In this document: in pieces, positions 26,769-36,098 of the stretch
Position numbering within the stretch: the first letter of the stretch is position 1
Layout of the letters: each line of letters starts with the position of its first letter
Origin: Chitinophagales bacterium
GTDB taxonomy: Bacteria; Bacteroidota; Bacteroidia; Chitinophagales; JADJOU01
Assembly: GCA_030832185.1 (NCBI GenBank)
Contig: JAURJQ010000015.1
Coordinates: 1 to 47,869 of the forward strand
Reading direction: 5' to 3'
Length of the DNA stretch: 47,869 nucleotides
Notes under the pieces: model-generated
What the model saw: only the letters and a program-made list of their open reading frames with translations
Told to the model about the DNA's origin: nothing
Database searches by the model: none
Made by a program: the position numbers and the translations under genes

Positions 26769-29132
26769 ATGAAAAAGATTTCTATCCTTTTAATCGCAGT
26801 AGTTTCTACTATTGCATCACAAGCACAGCAATGGGTGAGTACATCACCTGCCAATAAAGTTGCGATACTAGAAGAATTTACAGGTAGAAACTGTACATGG
26901 TGTCCTGATGGTCATGAAATAAGTGACCAGTTAAAAAAAGACAACCCTGGAAAGTATTATGCGATTAACATTCACGCTGGTTCTTTTGCTCCTACTACTG
27001 CTCCTAACTACACGACTACTGTTGGAACAGCAATTGATGCTGCTTCCGGAGTTACAGGTTACCCAGCTGGTACAGTAAATAGAAATAGTTCCCCATGGGC
27101 TTCAGATAGAGGTACATGGACTGGAAAAGTAGCTACTGTGATTGGACAATCATCTCCTGTTAACGTTTTTGTAAAGTCTTCTGTAGATTATAATACAAGA
27201 GTATTGACTACAGAAGTTGAAGTTTATTATACCGCTAATGGTCCAGGAACATCAAATAAATTGACAGTAGCATTATTGCAAAATGGAATTCTTGGTCCAC
27301 AATCTGGTATGGATAAGTATCCTGCTAAAATTGTAGGTACTCAATACCAGCACGACCATATGCTAAGAATGCATTTGACTCCAGGTACTTGGGGAGAGGC
27401 AATTACTGATATTACAACCGGAAAATTTACAAAAAAGACATATAATACAGTTTTACCTGCCAATATAAATGGAGTTCCTTTGGATATTTACAGTTTAGAA
27501 GTAGTTGCATTTGTTTCTGAGGCTAACAACAATATATTAAGTGGCCATGGCACAGAGGTGACTCATAATAATCCAAATCTTATAGACTTAGATTTGAAAG
27601 ATTCTTCAATTTTGCCTGTAAGAGGATTTTTGGAGCCTGAAACCAAATGGTGTAATAACAAAGTGACGCCAAGAGTTGTAGTCACGAATAATTCTTCAGC
27701 TGTTACAGCAACGGCTTTCACTGTCACTGCTACAGTGAATGGGGTAGCAACTCCTAAAACGTTTACCGGCAGCCTTGCTCCAGGACAGAGGACAGTGCTT
27801 ACATGGAATGAAATTCCAGTGAATGCTTCTGGTGTTTTTGCATATAAAGTAGAAGGATTCACAAATATTAATGGTGGAACTGTTATCACGGACGTAAAAA
27901 CAGGAAATAACTCATATTCAACGAATTTAATAGGTATTAAGCCTAATGCTTTTACTACGTATAACCAAGATTTTGAAACAGCCCCATTTGTGAATTCATT
28001 TATAGATGCTTCTGATAATAATGCTTATGCTCTGGTTACTAGCACAACTGGCTTAGGAGCTGAAGCTTCTAAAAGTGCTTTAAGATTGGCTCTGCATAGT
28101 TCATGGCAAAAAAATGGACTCGGTCTACATTATATTATGGGTGAAGCTAATATGATAGGGGTTACTTCTCCTTCATTAACTTATTATTACGCATATTCAA
28201 ATTCAGGTGAAGAAAGTTCTTCTGCTCCTTCGGTAAAGGTTTCTTACTCTACGGACTGTGGAACTAACTGGATCGATGTAGATACGAAAGTTTGTGCAGT
28301 TACTGGTACTGCACCTGCCTCTCCTGCTGGTCAATGGTATGTTCCTACTTCAGCTCAATATCAGAAAGTAGATGTGGCCCTTACTGCATTAGTAGGTAAG
28401 AAATGCCTAATCAGAGTTTCTGGTGTACCAGGTGATGGTGGAAATGCATTATATATTGATCAAATATCCCTTAAGAGTTCTGGTGGCTCTGGCGGTGGCG
28501 GAGGAGGTACATCTAGTTTAGACACTTTCCAGCTTAAAGTATTTAAAGTAACAACTGCTACTAAAACAGCAGAAGATGTAGTAGGAGGAGTTTCTATGAC
28601 GAAAGATAGCATGTATACATGGAAAATAACAAATGTGAATATGCCTTCTGGTTGGACATTCTTGACTATCTGTGATGCAGAGAATTGTGTAAATTACCCA
28701 GCTTCGCAGAGAGGTACTTTTAAAGCAAAAGCTCTTGTATCTGATAATGTATACAAAATCACTATTGATCATGCCAAAATAGTGGGTTATGGCTCTGTAA
28801 CCTTGAAAGCATGGAGAGGTAAGGATAGTACAAGTGCTACATTGGCTAAAGATCTTAAATTCTCTATGTTGACATCTAATAGCTCTAGTATTTCTGTTGT
28901 TTCTGATTTAAATGACAAATTGTTATACTATTTCGACAACAAAGTATTTGTAGATAGAGAATTCGCTGGAACAGACTTAGAGGTATTTGATATCAAAGGA
29001 CAAATGGTTCTTAACACAAAAGTAAATTCAGACAATATCGATTTCACACCATTAACTGGCGGTATCTACATAGTTAGAATATCTAGAGATGGTGAGATTT
29101 TAAAATCACATAAGTTTACTACAGCTAAGTAG
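26769..29132 (+). CDS. secreted Omp28-like protein with CxxC motif and T9SS type A sorting domain
   Basis: 787 residues. The signal peptide is MKKISILLIAVVSTIASQAQ. The N-terminal part (about 22-270) resembles Omp28-related outer membrane proteins, with EEFTGRNCTWCPDGH (C42 and C45), a thioredoxin-like CxxC site, and NIHAGSFAP after it. A middle beta-rich region follows, with a cysteine-containing segment around 480-570. A glycine linker (GGSGGGGGG, near 573-581) separates a further domain. The last 70 or so residues (DLEVFDIKGQMVL, TPLTGGIYIVRI) are a T9SS type A C-terminal signal. It is therefore likely secreted or anchored on the surface. A redox role is possible but unproved. It ends before a strong terminator. 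Confidence 0.85.
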   Translation: MKKISILLIAVVSTIASQAQQWVSTSPANKVAILEEFTGRNCTWCPDGHEISDQLKKDNPGKYYAINIHAGSFAPTTAPNYTTTVGTAIDAASGVTGYPAGTVNRNSSPWASDRGTWTGKVATVIGQSSPVNVFVKSSVDYNTRVLTTEVEVYYTANGPGTSNKLTVALLQNGILGPQSGMDKYPAKIVGTQYQHDHMLRMHLTPGTWGEAITDITTGKFTKKTYNTVLPANINGVPLDIYSLEVVAFVSEANNNILSGHGTEVTHNNPNLIDLDLKDSSILPVRGFLEPETKWCNNKVTPRVVVTNNSSAVTATAFTVTATVNGVATPKTFTGSLAPGQRTVLTWNEIPVNASGVFAYKVEGFTNINGGTVITDVKTGNNSYSTNLIGIKPNAFTTYNQDFETAPFVNSFIDASDNNAYALVTSTTGLGAEASKSALRLALHSSWQKNGLGLHYIMGEANMIGVTSPSLTYYYAYSNSGEESSSAPSVKVSYSTDCGTNWIDVDTKVCAVTGTAPASPAGQWYVPTSAQYQKVDVALTALVGKKCLIRVSGVPGDGGNALYIDQISLKSSGGSGGGGGGTSSLDTFQLKVFKVTTATKTAEDVVGGVSMTKDSMYTWKITNVNMPSGWTFLTICDAENCVNYPASQRGTFKAKALVSDNVYKITIDHAKIVGYGSVTLKAWRGKDSTSATLAKDLKFSMLTSNSSSISVVSDLNDKLLYYFDNKVFVDREFAGTDLEVFDIKGQMVLNTKVNSDNIDFTPLTGGIYIVRISRDGEILKSHKFTTAK

Positions 29133-29154
29133 TTAAAAATTCAGTTATAAAATG

Positions 29155-29185
29155 AAAAGGCTACCCTCGGGTAGCCTTTTTTTTT
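29155..29185. terminator. intrinsic terminator after the Omp28-like gene
   Basis: AAAAGGCTACCC (29155-29166) pairs with GGGTAGCCTTTT (29169-29180), followed by T to 29185. The A run on the 5' arm would let it also stop lysC-side transcripts arriving on the minus strand. Confidence 0.92.
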
Positions 29186-29306
29186 AATTTTTGGTATTTA
29201 TCTCTAAAATAAAAAAAGTATAGTATGAATGCTGATTTCATGTCGCATGAGAAAAGGGTCGCAAATGAAAGCCCATTTTCAGATTAGTTCATAGTCCATC
29301 ATAATA

Positions 29307-30569
29307 TCATCTCATGAGATAGTGCACGGTATCTTCTCCTTTTTGAGTGAGGAAAACCGCTTTGTTTCTGCGTTGTTTCTCAAGGATATCCTCGGTATAA
29401 TGACGAATGGTGAGCAGCTTGAGTTGATTCTCTATTTTGATTTCAAAGTCATTTTTTAGGTCTTCTATTATCAGATCATTCTTACCTAGTTTTTCATCTG
29501 TTAAGACTATAAACTCAATGGATGAATTCTGCATCAGATTGATGCGAAGGCTGTATTTCCCGAAGGTAGCGATAATTTTACCTAGGTTGCTCTCGTTGAG
29601 AAAGGAGAAGTCTCTCACGGCAAAGGAGTACAATACCTGTTGTTCTTTTAAAACGGTCACAGGTGGGTATTGAATATTTTCAAATTGACCTATTTCTGTC
29701 CCCTTAGCGGCTTTATTTATGAATGATTTGACTCGAAGTATACAGTTGGAGTTTTGAATTGGTTTTATGGTCTTAGGGTGAATGATTTGAGCACCATAAA
29801 ACGTCATTTCGATCGCTTCTTTATAACTCAACTTATCTATAATCGTCGCTTCTGGAAATTTCTTTGGATCGCCGGTATAGACGCCATCTACGTCTTTCCA
29901 TATCGTCATTTCTTTAGTATCCGTGCATTTAGCAAGTATAGCAGCTGTATAGTCAGAGCCTTCGCGCCCTAGGGTAGTGTAGAGCATTTCTGAATTCGCA
30001 CCTATAAATCCTTGGGTAATAACAACAGCAGTTTTAGTTTCTTTCATACTGGCTTTTACTGCTTCCTCCGTTTCATTCCAGAGGATATTAGCATCCGTGT
30101 AGTTATTATCCGTCTTAATGAGATAGCGTGCATTGATAAAGGATACATCTACTTTCTGAGCTAGGAGATAATGAAATAAAACTGTTGTAGATAGCATTTC
30201 TCCTTTACTCACTATCTGATCGTAGATATAGTTATAATTATTTGATTCGTTTGCCGTGATGAATCCGAGTGTTATATCTTCTAAGTCTTGAAGAGCAATT
30301 AGGACAGCCTCCTTGTCCTGAAATTCTAATGCTTCGCATAGGTCTTTGTGCTCCTGTAATATTGATTTGAGCTCTGTTTTAGATTCCGTTTTTCTATTTT
30401 CAAATAAGCATTTCGCTACCAATTCGAGTTTATTGGTCGTCTTACCGATCGCCGAGACGACCACCAAGATAGGATTTTTATCTTCGATATAACTCTGAAT
30501 GATGGAAGTGACATTCTGAATAGCGGCTGCATCTTTTACGGAGGCTCCACCAAATTTGAATACGCGCAT
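29307..30569 (-). CDS. aspartate kinase
   Basis: 420 residues; phosphorylates aspartate in the first step toward lysine, threonine and methionine. The kinase domain has KFGGASV at 5-11, VVSAIGKTTNKL at 37-49 and GREGSDYTAA at 201-210, then WKDVDGVYTGDPK. The C-terminal part from about 305 is a short ACT-type regulatory region. It is a monofunctional enzyme: no homoserine dehydrogenase follows. Naming it lysC rather than thrA-like would need phylogeny. The upstream gap to aroC holds a promoter motif and heptamer arrays. Confidence 0.93.
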   Translation of the reverse strand: MRVFKFGGASVKDAAAIQNVTSIIQSYIEDKNPILVVVSAIGKTTNKLELVAKCLFENRKTESKTELKSILQEHKDLCEALEFQDKEAVLIALQDLEDITLGFITANESNNYNYIYDQIVSKGEMLSTTVLFHYLLAQKVDVSFINARYLIKTDNNYTDANILWNETEEAVKASMKETKTAVVITQGFIGANSEMLYTTLGREGSDYTAAILAKCTDTKEMTIWKDVDGVYTGDPKKFPEATIIDKLSYKEAIEMTFYGAQIIHPKTIKPIQNSNCILRVKSFINKAAKGTEIGQFENIQYPPVTVLKEQQVLYSFAVRDFSFLNESNLGKIIATFGKYSLRINLMQNSSIEFIVLTDEKLGKNDLIIEDLKNDFEIKIENQLKLLTIRHYTEDILEKQRRNKAVFLTQKGEDTVHYLMR

Positions 30570-30577
30570 ATTTTAGG

Positions 30578-30605
30578 TAATAATTAATAGTTAATAACGA
30601 ATGAC
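30578..30605. repeat. heptanucleotide array upstream of the aspartate kinase gene
   Basis: Units TAATAAT, TAATAGT, TAATAAC, GAATGAC in exact 7-base register on the plus strand, ending nine bases from the minus-strand start codon at 30569. Confidence 0.7.
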
Positions 30606-30610
30606 TGTTG

Positions 30611-30618
30611 CAAATTTA
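30611..30618 (-). promoter_or_regulatory. TAnnTTTG element for the aspartate kinase gene
   Basis: CAAATTTA on the plus strand reads TAAATTTG on the minus strand; predicted start near 30604, about 35 bases before the start codon. Confidence 0.5.
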
Positions 30619-30664
30619 AATTAATAAAACAATTATATAAATGATTATCTCTAGCAAAGCTTTT

Positions 30665-30692
30665 AACTATTCACTATTAGTTATTAGCTAAT
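30665..30692. repeat. heptanucleotide array overlapping the aroC stop codon
   Basis: Units AACTATT, CACTATT, AGTTATT, AGCTAAT in register on the plus strand. The last unit overlaps the end of aroC and supplies its stop codon. Confidence 0.65.
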
Positions 30693-31748
30693 CTTTCTTA
30701 TTTTCGAAAGTAAAAACATATCCGCCAATACAAAAGCAGCCAATGCATCAACGATAGGAACGGCACGAGGCAAGACGCAGGGGTCATGCCGACCTTTTCC
30801 TTCTAGAGTTATGGATTCATCTTTGGTATTAATCGTAGCTTGGTTTTGCATGATGGTAGAGGTAGGCTTGAAGGCCAATCGAAATAGGATATCCATCCCA
30901 TTACTAATACCTCCTTGAATACCACCACTATGGTTGGTCGCTGTTTTTCCTTTTTCTAGCCAAATATCATTATGCACACTGCCTCTCATGCTAGCTCCCG
31001 TAAATCCACTCCCTATTTCGAATCCTTTACAAGCATTGATGGTGAGCATGGCTTTCGCTAGTTCGGCTTCTAGTTTATGAAATATAGGTTCGCCTAGACC
31101 TATGGGCATATTTTTTATAACACAAGTGATCGTACCCCCTACAGAATCTCCATCGGCTTTCGCTTTTTCGATAGCAGCTATCATTTCCTTTGCTTTTTCG
31201 TTATCTGGGCATCGTACGCTATTCGAATCGATCTGAGTTAAGTCGGTAGAATGCGGATCATAATTATAAATCACCTGTTCTACAGAAGATACAAAACTGG
31301 ATATTTGAATATTGGGAATCAGCTGCTTAGCTAGGGTTCCGCCTATGACCCAATTAGTGGTCTCGCGGGCAGAGGCTCTGCCACCACCGCGTACGTCGCG
31401 AATTCCATATTTTTCCTGATAGGTAAAATCGGCATGCGAAGGTCTAAAAACATCTTCTAAATGGCTGTAATCATCTGATTTTTGATTTGTATTTCTCACT
31501 AGAAAACCTATGGAATGACCTGTACTTATACCATCTTTGATGCCAGATAATAATTCTACCTTATCTTCTTCCTGACGACTCGTAGTCAAAGAACTCTGAC
31601 CGGTTTTTCTCCTAGCCAATTGTTTCTCGACTTCATCAAAGTTTAATTCTACACCAGCTGGAAATCCATCCAATACCCCACCAATAGCGGCACCATGACT
31701 TTCACCAAAAGTTGTTAGGCGTAGTATATTACCTAGCGAATTGTACAT
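30684..31748 (-). CDS. aroC: chorismate synthase
   Basis: 354 residues; last step of the shikimate pathway, converting EPSP to chorismate with reduced FMN. Hallmarks: [16 protein letters not shown] (4-19), the [14 protein letters not shown] segment, [13 protein letters not shown], and near the C-terminus [18 protein letters not shown]. The length is normal. Its promoter motif lies only five bases upstream of the start codon, so the mRNA may be nearly leaderless. Confidence 0.98.
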   Translation of the reverse strand: MYNSLGNILRLTTFGESHGAAIGGVLDGFPAGVELNFDEVEKQLARRKTGQSSLTTSRQEEDKVELLSGIKDGISTGHSIGFLVRNTNQKSDDYSHLEDVFRPSHADFTYQEKYGIRDVRGGGRASARETTNWVIGGTLAKQLIPNIQISSFVSSVEQVIYNYDPHSTDLTQIDSNSVRCPDNEKAKEMIAAIEKAKADGDSVGGTITCVIKNMPIGLGEPIFHKLEAELAKAMLTINACKGFEIGSGFTGASMRGSVHNDIWLEKGKTATNHSGGIQGGISNGMDILFRLAFKPTSTIMQNQATINTKDESITLEGKGRHDPCVLPRAVPIVDALAAFVLADMFLLSKIRKIS

Positions 31749-31752
31749 AGGG

Positions 31753-31760
31753 CAAAGGTA
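31753..31760 (-). promoter_or_regulatory. TAnnTTTG element abutting the aroC start codon
   Basis: CAAAGGTA on the plus strand reads TACCTTTG on the minus strand. The standard offset puts the start at about 31746, within the ATG (31748-31746). Confidence 0.5.
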
Positions 31761-31861
31761 GTGGAAAAAATGTATCTAATAAGTTTTCCTAACTACATTA
31801 TTATAAAGTGAATCGCAGTGTATTTTTCAAGTCGGGGGAAGTGTTACTGGTGAGGTAAAAT

Positions 31862-34087
31862 TTACATCCTCACTCCAAAACTCACATACCATGTTCTCCC
31901 TTCACCCGGCATCAAGCCTGGTCCAGGGTAGCCTCCTGCTCGGCGCGTCGCATAGTTTTTGTCATTGAGATTATTGATGCCGAATCCTAGATTGTATTTC
32001 CCATTGATTTTATATTGAGCCGATAAATCTAAGACAGTATAGCCTTCAATTTTTCCAGTAGTAGCCGCAGCATTGGCCGCTTCAGTATTGTTAGCATCGG
32101 TGAAAAAGTCACTCGTCGTTCTACTTTGCACTTGGATACCAAATCGCTTATAGTGATAATTAATACCAGTGCTCACTATCCATCTGGGAGCATATTCCAC
32201 CTCATTTCCTTTGAGATTATTTTCCTGAATAATGACATTAGGGGCCGCTCCGGAGACAGTGTAGGTTTTAAAGTCTGTATAGTACGCATCGATATAAGCA
32301 GCACTCGTAAAAGCACTCAGGTGTCCAAAGCCCTTATCTTTTTTCAAAAATTTAGTCACATCGAATTCGATAAAACTCTCAATCCCTCGGTGAATAGCTT
32401 GACCTAGATTCGTTCTGTATTGGTAGCTGGCGAGTGCAGGATTGTCGTTGATAAATTTTCTGACCGTACCTATTTTGTCATTGTATATTAAATAGAAGCC
32501 ACTGATGTCATATTTGATCACGCCATCTACATTGCCTCTAAATCCTAGGTCTATATTCCATCCGCTATTGTCTTTGAGATTGGGGTCTATGATATCTGTC
32601 GTGGCTGGTGGTACTAATTCGCTGAATAAAACAGGTCTAAAAGCTTGGGTGGCGGAGCCATAAACACTCCACTTTTCATTGTGCTTATACTGAAAACTCA
32701 ATCCACCTAGTAAAATATTTCTCGTAATTTCTGTATTGGGGACAGTGGTTTCCGTAGTGGTCGTTTTATTCGTGCGTCCTGACATCGTGCTCTCTATCCA
32801 CTCATATCGAAGACCAGGTGTCACAGAAAATTTATCTGAAAAATGAAATGTATTTTCAGCAAAGGCTGCGAAATTTTTCGTATTAAAATCGAGAGCTAAA
32901 GGAAAATAGCCATTGAGCTCAGAGAGATCAAAATTCTTAGCTGTATTACCTCTACCTCGCTGATTTCTATCTGTGTGAGCAGTGTAGGCTCTCATTCCTA
33001 TGGATAAGTCTTGCGTGCGATGATTGATTTTGTATGAGACTCTATTGCGCCATTCTAGACCGAAGTTTCTATAAAAGTCGCGATCTACTTGTCTATTGGC
33101 TTGTAGCCCAGTAAGTGGGTTTATGGCATCCGCTACATTGGCTGCCGCTAGAAATCCCACGCTATTGCGCTCACCCCAGAGCCCAAAGGCTGAAATTTGC
33201 ATATTGTAGTTTTCGCTCAATTTGTTATTATAGGAAATATTAGCTATAGTCCAAGGTGTCCCAAACCAGTTTCGCTCTCTATTAGATTGCTTCCAGTTGT
33301 CGCGAAAAGCCGCATCTGTTAGTCCTCCTGCCATTTGATTCTGATAATTCATATTAGTCAGCTCGAATGAAATATTAGATTTTTCATTGAACTTGTATTG
33401 AAGAAAACCGTGAGTATTGCGAATGTCATAATACCCGTTGTCTCTCCATCCATCCCCTTTTCGCATATGGTTATAAAAATTATAATTCCATTTTTTATTT
33501 TGACCACTAATGGCGGTATAGAGACTTATCATACCATAACTGCCAGCGGTCACGCTTCCTTCAAAGGATAGAGGTTTGTTATTCGTATTTCTTTTTAGTA
33601 TATAATTGACCATGCCGCCAAACTGAGGTCCATATTGGAGTGAGCCACTACCTCTGATAATTTCTATTCGATCTACTGCTTCCAACGGTGGATTATAATA
33701 GGCTTCTGGATAGCCGAAAACATCAGACGAAATATCGTAGCCATTTTGACGGGTATTGAATTCCCAGCTTCTATTGGGGTTGAGACCTCTTGTGGATATT
33801 CCTATCTGGATTCCTGATCCATCTGTCTCCCAATAATTCAGTCCAGCAACTTTGGCCATGGCTTGTCTTATATTATTGGTGGCTTTATTTGAAATTACAT
33901 TTTCCAATAAAATGGTCTCATTTTTTTTACCTTCTAGAATCAGGAAATCCTGATTGCTCGACTGAAATACAACGGAATTTTTAGTCCCTGAGACTTTTAT
34001 TTCGGGTAATGTTTTGGTATCCTGTGCTAATACCGGAAAATATATTATGATGTTAATAGCTAGTGCTGTAAGATTTTTGGAATACAT
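31862..34087 (-). CDS. TonB-dependent outer-membrane receptor, FecA-like
   Basis: 741 residues. The signal peptide is about MYSKNLTALAINIIIYFPVLAQ. The plug domain is about 45-170, with IRQAMAKVAGLNYWE, GIQIGISTRGLNPNRS and VDRIEIIRGSGSLQYGPQFGGMVNYI. A 22-strand barrel follows, ending in GRTWYVSFGVRM with an aromatic-rich last strand. The overall plug pattern resembles ferric-dicitrate receptors (FecA), so an iron chelate is the likely substrate, but this cannot be settled by sequence. No carboxypeptidase-like N-terminal domain and no FecR/sigma pair are present nearby. Confidence 0.92.
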   Translation of the reverse strand: MYSKNLTALAINIIIYFPVLAQDTKTLPEIKVSGTKNSVVFQSSNQDFLILEGKKNETILLENVISNKATNNIRQAMAKVAGLNYWETDGSGIQIGISTRGLNPNRSWEFNTRQNGYDISSDVFGYPEAYYNPPLEAVDRIEIIRGSGSLQYGPQFGGMVNYILKRNTNNKPLSFEGSVTAGSYGMISLYTAISGQNKKWNYNFYNHMRKGDGWRDNGYYDIRNTHGFLQYKFNEKSNISFELTNMNYQNQMAGGLTDAAFRDNWKQSNRERNWFGTPWTIANISYNNKLSENYNMQISAFGLWGERNSVGFLAAANVADAINPLTGLQANRQVDRDFYRNFGLEWRNRVSYKINHRTQDLSIGMRAYTAHTDRNQRGRGNTAKNFDLSELNGYFPLALDFNTKNFAAFAENTFHFSDKFSVTPGLRYEWIESTMSGRTNKTTTTETTVPNTEITRNILLGGLSFQYKHNEKWSVYGSATQAFRPVLFSELVPPATTDIIDPNLKDNSGWNIDLGFRGNVDGVIKYDISGFYLIYNDKIGTVRKFINDNPALASYQYRTNLGQAIHRGIESFIEFDVTKFLKKDKGFGHLSAFTSAAYIDAYYTDFKTYTVSGAAPNVIIQENNLKGNEVEYAPRWIVSTGINYHYKRFGIQVQSRTTSDFFTDANNTEAANAAATTGKIEGYTVLDLSAQYKINGKYNLGFGINNLNDKNYATRRAGGYPGPGLMPGEGRTWYVSFGVRM

Positions 34088-34109
34088 CGATTTTTAAATG
34101 GAACGATAA

Positions 34110-34132
34110 CAAATATAATTTCGACAAATATA
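34110..34132 (-). promoter_or_regulatory. two tandem TAnnTTTG elements for the FecA-like gene
   Basis: CAAATATA occurs at 34110-34117 and 34125-34132, each reading TATATTTG on the minus strand. The proximal copy would start transcription near 34103, about 16 bases before the start codon. Confidence 0.5.
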
Positions 34133-34254
34133 TGCTTATTTAGAATAATTATAAATAGAAGTCAAGATAAATCTATCTTAATTCGGGATAAATTCAATAT
34201 ATTTACAAGAAAATCAATAACATAATTCTAATATTTTTTTTGTTAAAACTCAAT

Positions 34255-34262
34255 TACATTTG
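34255..34262 (+). promoter_or_regulatory. TAnnTTTG element for the oligopeptide-binding lipoprotein gene
   Basis: TACATTTG; predicted start near 34269, giving a leader of about 65 bases. Confidence 0.5.
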
Positions 34263-34335
34263 CTGGTAGAATTGTAGGTAATATAATTTGACTATAAATT
34301 AGGATCAAACATTAAAAAAACTGAAAAATTAAAGC

Positions 34336-36066
34336 ATGAATAAATTGTTTCAAATTAGCCTTCTCCTAATAATCGTTTTACTAGGATGTAAAGGAGGGAA
34401 ATCAACTAAAAACGAAGTCAGTGTCCATGAACTCTCCGATCCTGACAAGCTTTTGCCCTATGCGTCTACGTCTGCTAGTTCTACGGCTATCGAACGCTAT
34501 ATGTTTCAGAAATTAATAGACTGGGATTACGAGAAAGGAGATTTTATAGGTATGCTAGCCGTTGGAAAACCTGTGATTTCGGCCTATGGAAATGGTTTGA
34601 AATTGGACTATGAAATACGACCGGAAGCTACTTGGGACAATGGCACACCTGTCACAGCGTATGATGTTCTTTTTTCTTATAAAGCTGCACTGAATCCAAA
34701 AACGAATTGTGAACAAATTCGACCCTATCTAGATTTTCTAGCAGATGTAATTATAGATAGCAATAATCCAAAAAAATTCTCAGTTATATCTAATCAGAAA
34801 TATATTTTGGTAGAGGAATATAGTGGATATTGGGTATTGCCTGAGTACATTTACGATACGTTTAAAATCATGCGAAAGTTTTCTATTTCTGATTTTAGAG
34901 ATAAGAAAAAACAAGAATCACTCAAAGGGGATAAGGATATTCTTCGATTTGCGGATGAGTTCAATTCTCAAAAATTTTCTAGAGAGAAAGGCTTTGTCGT
35001 CGGCAGCGGACCTTATGAATTTAGTAATTGGATTACAGGCAGTAAAATTACCCTTAAAAAGAAGAAGGACTGGTGGGGAAGAAAGACCAACGATGAATTT
35101 CTTAAAAATTATGGACAAGTAGAGACGATAAAATTTAGGATTATCAATGATTGGAAGACCGCAACTACTGCCATAAAAGGTGGAGAATTAGATGTAGCTA
35201 GAGGAATAGAGTATAAAATTTTCACAGATTTGAGAAAGGATGAAAAATTTAATAAAAACTTTTATGCACATACTCCTACCTCTCCTCAATATTTATATAT
35301 CGGTCTCAACCTGACCAATCCAAAATTGAAGGAGTTAAAAGTTCGTCAAGCATTGGCACATGCTGTAGACAAGGAGCAAATTATTTCCACTCTATTATAC
35401 GGACTAGGCACGCCTACAGAGTCTATGGTTCAGCCAGATAAAAAATATTACAATAAAAATTTAAAGAAGTTTGAATATAACCTAGACTTGGCTTCTAAAA
35501 TCTTAGACGAAGCGGGCTGGAAAGATACCGATGGAGACGGCATTAGAGATAAAGTATTAGGTGGAAAAAAGACAACACTGGAGCTTCAATACAAATATAA
35601 TTCTGGTAATGATACTCGAAAGAATATCGGACTTATTTATAAAGAAAATTTAAAGAAAATAGGTGTAGATTTAAATATTGTAGCTAAGGAGTGGACAGTA
35701 TTCCTAGAGGATACCAAAAAGCATGATTTTGAAATCTATTGTGGCGCCTGGGTTGGGGATCCTAATGTAGAAGATCCAAAGCAAATATGGCATACAGAAT
35801 CAGCTACAGGTGGCTCTAACTATGTGTCCTATGGGGACGCTATCTCAGATAAGATGATAGACGCTATTCGTACTGAATTAGATGAAACTAAAAGAGATGC
35901 CATGTATCTAGCTTTTCAGGAGAAGGTACATAGTGATATTCCTTATATATTTCTTTTCGCACCATTAGAGCGTATAGCTATTTCGAAAAAGTATAATAAA
36001 GAGTCTGCCAAGACCTATTCCGTAAGACCTGGTTATGATTTAGGTTTGTGGAAGATGAAGGAGTAA
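34336..36066 (+). CDS. ABC-type oligopeptide-binding lipoprotein (SBP family 5)
   Basis: 576 residues. The lipobox LLGC (residues about 15-18) marks it as a lipoprotein. The fold is that of peptide/nickel-binding proteins: PEATWDNGTPVTAYDVLFSYKAAL near the N-terminus, VRQALAHAVDKEQII in the middle, and DGDGIRDK near the hinge. It would bind peptides or a similar ligand at the outer face of the inner membrane. No permease or ATPase genes are beside it, so partners must be encoded elsewhere. It is divergent from the FecA-like receptor gene and shares its 248-base control region. Confidence 0.92.
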   Translation: MNKLFQISLLLIIVLLGCKGGKSTKNEVSVHELSDPDKLLPYASTSASSTAIERYMFQKLIDWDYEKGDFIGMLAVGKPVISAYGNGLKLDYEIRPEATWDNGTPVTAYDVLFSYKAALNPKTNCEQIRPYLDFLADVIIDSNNPKKFSVISNQKYILVEEYSGYWVLPEYIYDTFKIMRKFSISDFRDKKKQESLKGDKDILRFADEFNSQKFSREKGFVVGSGPYEFSNWITGSKITLKKKKDWWGRKTNDEFLKNYGQVETIKFRIINDWKTATTAIKGGELDVARGIEYKIFTDLRKDEKFNKNFYAHTPTSPQYLYIGLNLTNPKLKELKVRQALAHAVDKEQIISTLLYGLGTPTESMVQPDKKYYNKNLKKFEYNLDLASKILDEAGWKDTDGDGIRDKVLGGKKTTLELQYKYNSGNDTRKNIGLIYKENLKKIGVDLNIVAKEWTVFLEDTKKHDFEIYCGAWVGDPNVEDPKQIWHTESATGGSNYVSYGDAISDKMIDAIRTELDETKRDAMYLAFQEKVHSDIPYIFLFAPLERIAISKKYNKESAKTYSVRPGYDLGLWKMKE

Positions 36067-36098
36067 ATTTTAAGTAGTAAGATAGAAGGAGTTTATAT

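Larger units (their letters stand above)
30570..30683. other. intergenic spacer between aroC and the aspartate kinase gene
   Basis: 114 bases flanked by two heptamer arrays (30578-30605 and 30665-30692) with a minus-strand TAAATTTG promoter motif between them. No gene. Confidence 0.6.

Noticed and set aside
29186-29306. GTCGCA direct repeats (near 29242 and 29260) as an operator.
   Set aside because: Only two short copies between convergent genes; no promoter nearby.
34133-34180. Fur-box-like AT-rich palindrome upstream of the FecA-like gene.
   Set aside because: The match (around AGAATAATTATAAAT) is weak and the whole region is AT-rich, so it cannot be distinguished from background.
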